Made by a program: the position numbers and the translations under genes. A DNA stretch of 7,711 nucleotides. Source: Gammaproteobacteria bacterium (lineage in GTDB: Bacteria > Pseudomonadota > Gammaproteobacteria > GCA-001735895). Position 1 is the stretch's first letter; every line of letters begins with the position of its first letter. The stretch is from contig QIJI01000497.1 in assembly GCA_003231795.1 (NCBI GenBank), forward strand, positions 1 through 7,711. Reading direction: 5' to 3'. The notes beneath the pieces are model-generated. The model saw only the letters and a program-made list of their open reading frames with translations, did not search any database and had not been told where the DNA came from. Positions 5,887-7,711 of this stretch are shown piece by piece.

Positions 5887-6648
5887 TTAATTTATCCTAA
5901 ATCCGACAGACTCCTGGTAGAGCAGGCGACCGCCGTCGATACGGATTACTTCGCCAGTTATGTAATTGTTAATCGCGAGGAACAGCACCGTGTCCGCGAT
6001 TGCCTGTGGGGTACCGTTTCGTTTTAGTGGAATCTGCGCGAGCAGCGCTTGCTGTCTCGCACTATCATCATCGTCCACAGGCCAGAGAATAGCCCCCGGG
6101 GCGATACCATTGACGCGAACCTCGGGCGCAAGTTCCAGTGCCAATGACTTGACCAGCATCTGATTGCCCGCTTTGGCGCAACAGTAAACGCTATGTTGTG
6201 ATAGCGGTTTGGTGGCATGTATGTCGAGCATATTGATAATACAACCGGCCTTGTGTTTAAGCGCTGGGTAGCAGGCCTGCGATAGAAATAGCGGTGCCTT
6301 CAAGTTACTAGCGATCAGGTCGAGCCACTGTTTCTCTTCGATTTCACCGAATTTTGTCGGGTAGAAACTGGACGCGTTATTGATCAGCAGGTCGAGTCCG
6401 TCGAAAGCCGAAATGGCCGTCTTGGCGAGCGCTTCGATTTCATGTTGAATCGCCAGATCCGCGGCAATCGAGATTGCCGAGTCGGCACGTTCAAGGTTCA
6501 GTTCCTGCACCAGTTGTTCTGCCGCGGCCCGGGAGCTGTGGTAATGGATAATGAGATTTGCTCCATTTTGATGTAGAGTGCGGGCGATCTGCGCACCCAG
6601 ACGATTGGCCGCACCGGTTACCAGTGCGGTTTTGGAATTTAGTTGCAT
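5887..6648 (-). CDS. folM: Pteridine reductase, FolM/PTR1-like short-chain dehydrogenase
   Basis: A 253-residue NAD(P)H-dependent SDR. The nucleotide-binding motif is TGAANRLG (11-18). HYHSS (35-39) follows the second strand, and this His-Tyr-His with the Arg in TGxxxRxG is characteristic of pteridine reductases such as Leishmania PTR1 and resembles FolM. Next come NNASSFYPT (90-98), SNLKAPLFLSQA (114-125), DIH with Asp142, the catalytic Tyr155 and Lys159 in YCCAK, VRVNGIAPGAILWP (177-190) and the C-terminal TGEVIRIDGG (231-240). FolM-type enzymes reduce dihydromonapterin to tetrahydromonapterin and dihydrofolate weakly. Which substrate this one uses cannot be read, but folB and folK 1.3 kb away support a pterin role. 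The start at MQLNSKTALVTGA fits the family, although no clear Shine-Dalgarno precedes it. It is first in a two-gene unit with hisC. The symbol is by resemblance; a general SDR role is the main alternative. Confidence 0.85.
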   Translation of the reverse strand: MQLNSKTALVTGAANRLGAQIARTLHQNGANLIIHYHSSRAAAEQLVQELNLERADSAISIAADLAIQHEIEALAKTAISAFDGLDLLINNASSFYPTKFGEIEEKQWLDLIASNLKAPLFLSQACYPALKHKAGCIINMLDIHATKPLSQHSVYCCAKAGNQMLVKSLALELAPEVRVNGIAPGAILWPVDDDDSARQQALLAQIPLKRNGTPQAIADTVLFLAINNYITGEVIRIDGGRLLYQESVGFRIN

Positions 6649-6675
6649 CGGCCAGACGAAATCAAGTAAAGCGAC

Positions 6676-6681
6676 ATCATA
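6676..6681 (-). promoter_or_regulatory. Possible -10 element for the folM-hisC unit
   Basis: TATGAT on the minus strand, 28 bases before the folM start codon, is a good -10 match. No convincing -35 is seen 16-18 bases upstream, so this is a weak candidate only; transcription would start near 6669. Confidence 0.3.
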
Positions 6682-6734
6682 TCATCCTTAAACTTACCCG
6701 GAAAATTCACAAATCATGCATCATCTCGCTAGTC

Positions 6735-6818
6735 TATTGATTCCACAAGAAATATTTCCTCAGTCGCTCGTAATCGTCGATATGAGGCTCCTTCGGAAAT
6801 TTCCTTGTGGAATCAATA
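6735..6818. repeat. Long imperfect inverted repeat in the folM/methyltransferase divergent spacer
   Basis: TATTGATTCCACAAG (6735-6749) and its exact reverse complement (6804-6818) form a 15-bp perfect stem. Pairing continues inward with one mismatch and one bulge through TTTCC (6755-6759) / GGAAA (6795-6799), leaving a 35-base loop (6760-6794). An alternative inner pairing is CCTCA (6758-6762) with TGAGG (6783-6787). There is no T-run after either arm, so it is not a standard terminator. It occupies the middle of the 235-base spacer (6649-6883), which otherwise shows no gene or strong promoter. It could be a small mobile-element remnant, a structured leader of the methyltransferase mRNA, or a large operator. 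Confidence 0.75.
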
Positions 6819-6883
6819 TCCTGCGCGATCTTGATGCAGATTTGTGAAATTCCCGGGCTAAAGCAGTGAGAGCCAGCGCATCA

Positions 6884-7711
6884 ATGAGTTTACCGTCCGC
6901 ACACGAAGCCTCACTGCTTGACCTACCGCAACCAGATGCAGCGGCGGTGGCGCAAAGCCATCGACTGGTGGAGGAAATACTTGCCCGGATCGAGCAAAAC
7001 GGCGGCACCATAACATTTGACCAGTATATGCAAATGGCCCTGTATGAACCCGGTCTTGGATATTATTCCGCTGCAACGATCAAGTTTGGTGCAAGCGGCG
7101 ACTTTATTACCGCACCCGAAGTTTCGTCATTGTTCGGATACTGCCTGGCGCATCAGATTTCAGGGTTGATGGAGCAGGGTTGTGCTCCCTGCATTTTTGA
7201 ATTCGGTGCTGGTAGCGGTAAGTTGTGCCAGCAGATTATGACTGCCGAACCCGATCTGGAGCGTTATCTGATTCTTGAGTTGAGTGCGGAATTGAAACAA
7301 AGACAACGCCAGTACTTGCAACAACATTTGCCTCAAGATGAGTTTCTAAAGATTGAATGGCTGGACGGCTTGCCCGATTATTTTGACGGCGTTGTGCTCG
7401 CCAATGAAGTTCTTGATGCGATGCCGGTAAATCTGATCGAAAAATTCGATGGGTGGTGGCAACGAGGCGTAACCTGTGAAAAGCAACGCTTTAACTGGTG
7501 TCGCTTGCCCACCGGCGAACGACTGTCTGGCGCGATAGACAAGCTCGAAAGTCAGCTAGGGCAGTTCCCGGATGGTTATACTAGCGAGATTAACCTGAAT
7601 ATTGAGCCCTGGTTCAAAGCGCTGAGTCAGAGCTGCCACCAGGCCGTGGTATTGATTATCGACTATGGATACGAGCAGGCCGAGTATTATCATTCGATGC
7701 GTAATCGCGGC
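6884..7711 (+). CDS. MidA/NDUFAF7-family SAM-dependent methyltransferase (3' end outside window)
   Basis: 276 codons are open to the right edge with no stop. The protein belongs to the COG1565 (MidA, NDUFAF7, formerly DUF185) family of class I methyltransferases. Visible blocks: ITFDQYMQMALYEPGLGYYS (43-62), the family hallmark; GDFITAPEVSSLFG (72-85); EFGAGSGKL (106-114), the SAM-binding glycine loop; LILELS (129-134), whose Glu should bind the SAM ribose; VLANEVLDAMPV (171-182); and LIIDYGY (257-263). Mitochondrial NDUFAF7 methylates an arginine of complex I subunit NDUFS2. The bacterial target is not settled. Roughly the last quarter to third of the gene is missing. ATG 6884 has no clear Shine-Dalgarno. 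GTG 6866 is in frame, with an in-frame stop at 6845-6847 setting the limit, so the start is uncertain by six codons. It diverges from folM, across a spacer with a large inverted repeat. Confidence 0.9.
   Translation, partial: MSLPSAHEASLLDLPQPDAAAVAQSHRLVEEILARIEQNGGTITFDQYMQMALYEPGLGYYSAATIKFGASGDFITAPEVSSLFGYCLAHQISGLMEQGCAPCIFEFGAGSGKLCQQIMTAEPDLERYLILELSAELKQRQRQYLQQHLPQDEFLKIEWLDGLPDYFDGVVLANEVLDAMPVNLIEKFDGWWQRGVTCEKQRFNWCRLPTGERLSGAIDKLESQLGQFPDGYTSEINLNIEPWFKALSQSCHQAVVLIIDYGYEQAEYYHSMRNRG

Noticed and set aside
6735..6818. Inverted repeat considered as an integron attC site
   Set aside because: The arms lack the GTTRRRY / RYYYAAC core-site pattern, and neither an integrase nor cassettes are present.
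6782..6847. Small plus-strand frame from ATG 6782 (21 codons, starting MRLLRKFPC) considered as a leader peptide
   Set aside because: It has no ribosome binding site, lies inside the inverted repeat loop and arm, and has no run of regulatory codons.
6734..6880. Stop-free minus-strand frame ending in a plausible hydrophilic tail (DDYERLRKYFLWNQ, stop at 6734-6736), considered as a gene remnant
   Set aside because: It has no start codon within 48 codons, and both its end and middle are formed by the arms of the inverted repeat. A decayed gene tail remains possible but is not supported.

Overview
The window looks like ordinary chromosomal core sequence from a free-living gammaproteobacterium. 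L28/L33, FolB, FolK and HisC closely resemble the proteobacterial versions, gene overlaps are tight ATGA junctions, and base composition by eye is intermediate. No phage, plasmid, IS transposase, CRISPR or defence gene was seen. No genus can be named from the sequence alone.

Left block (1-3024, all minus): a three-gene ABC operon of the GldA/GldF/GldG type (ATPase, ABC-2 permease, GldG-like auxiliary protein). The genes are joined by two ATGA overlaps, and the last one runs off the left edge. Centre-left (3079-3574, minus): the ribosomal pair rpmB-rpmG, with a recognisable promoter upstream of rpmB and a strong bidirectional hairpin terminator after rpmG. Centre (3751-4598, plus): folB-folK, two consecutive enzymes of dihydrofolate synthesis, overlapping by ATGA and divergent from rpmB.

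Between folK and hisC (4599-4813) lies a small palindromic MITE/REP-like repeat. Short tandem copies of its end sequence are stacked on both sides, in opposite orientation. Right block: a minus-strand pair, pteridine reductase (FolM/PTR1-like SDR) followed 2 nt later by hisC. Diverging from it is a plus-strand MidA/NDUFAF7-like SAM methyltransferase that runs off the right edge. The 235-bp divergent spacer contains a long imperfect inverted repeat.

Functionally, folB, folK and the pteridine reductase form a pterin/folate theme interrupted by hisC. The ABC operon is the least understood gene set. I found no convincing new system. The items most worth a second look are the repeat with stacked ends, the inverted repeat upstream of the methyltransferase, and a small in-frame repeat expansion in hisC.
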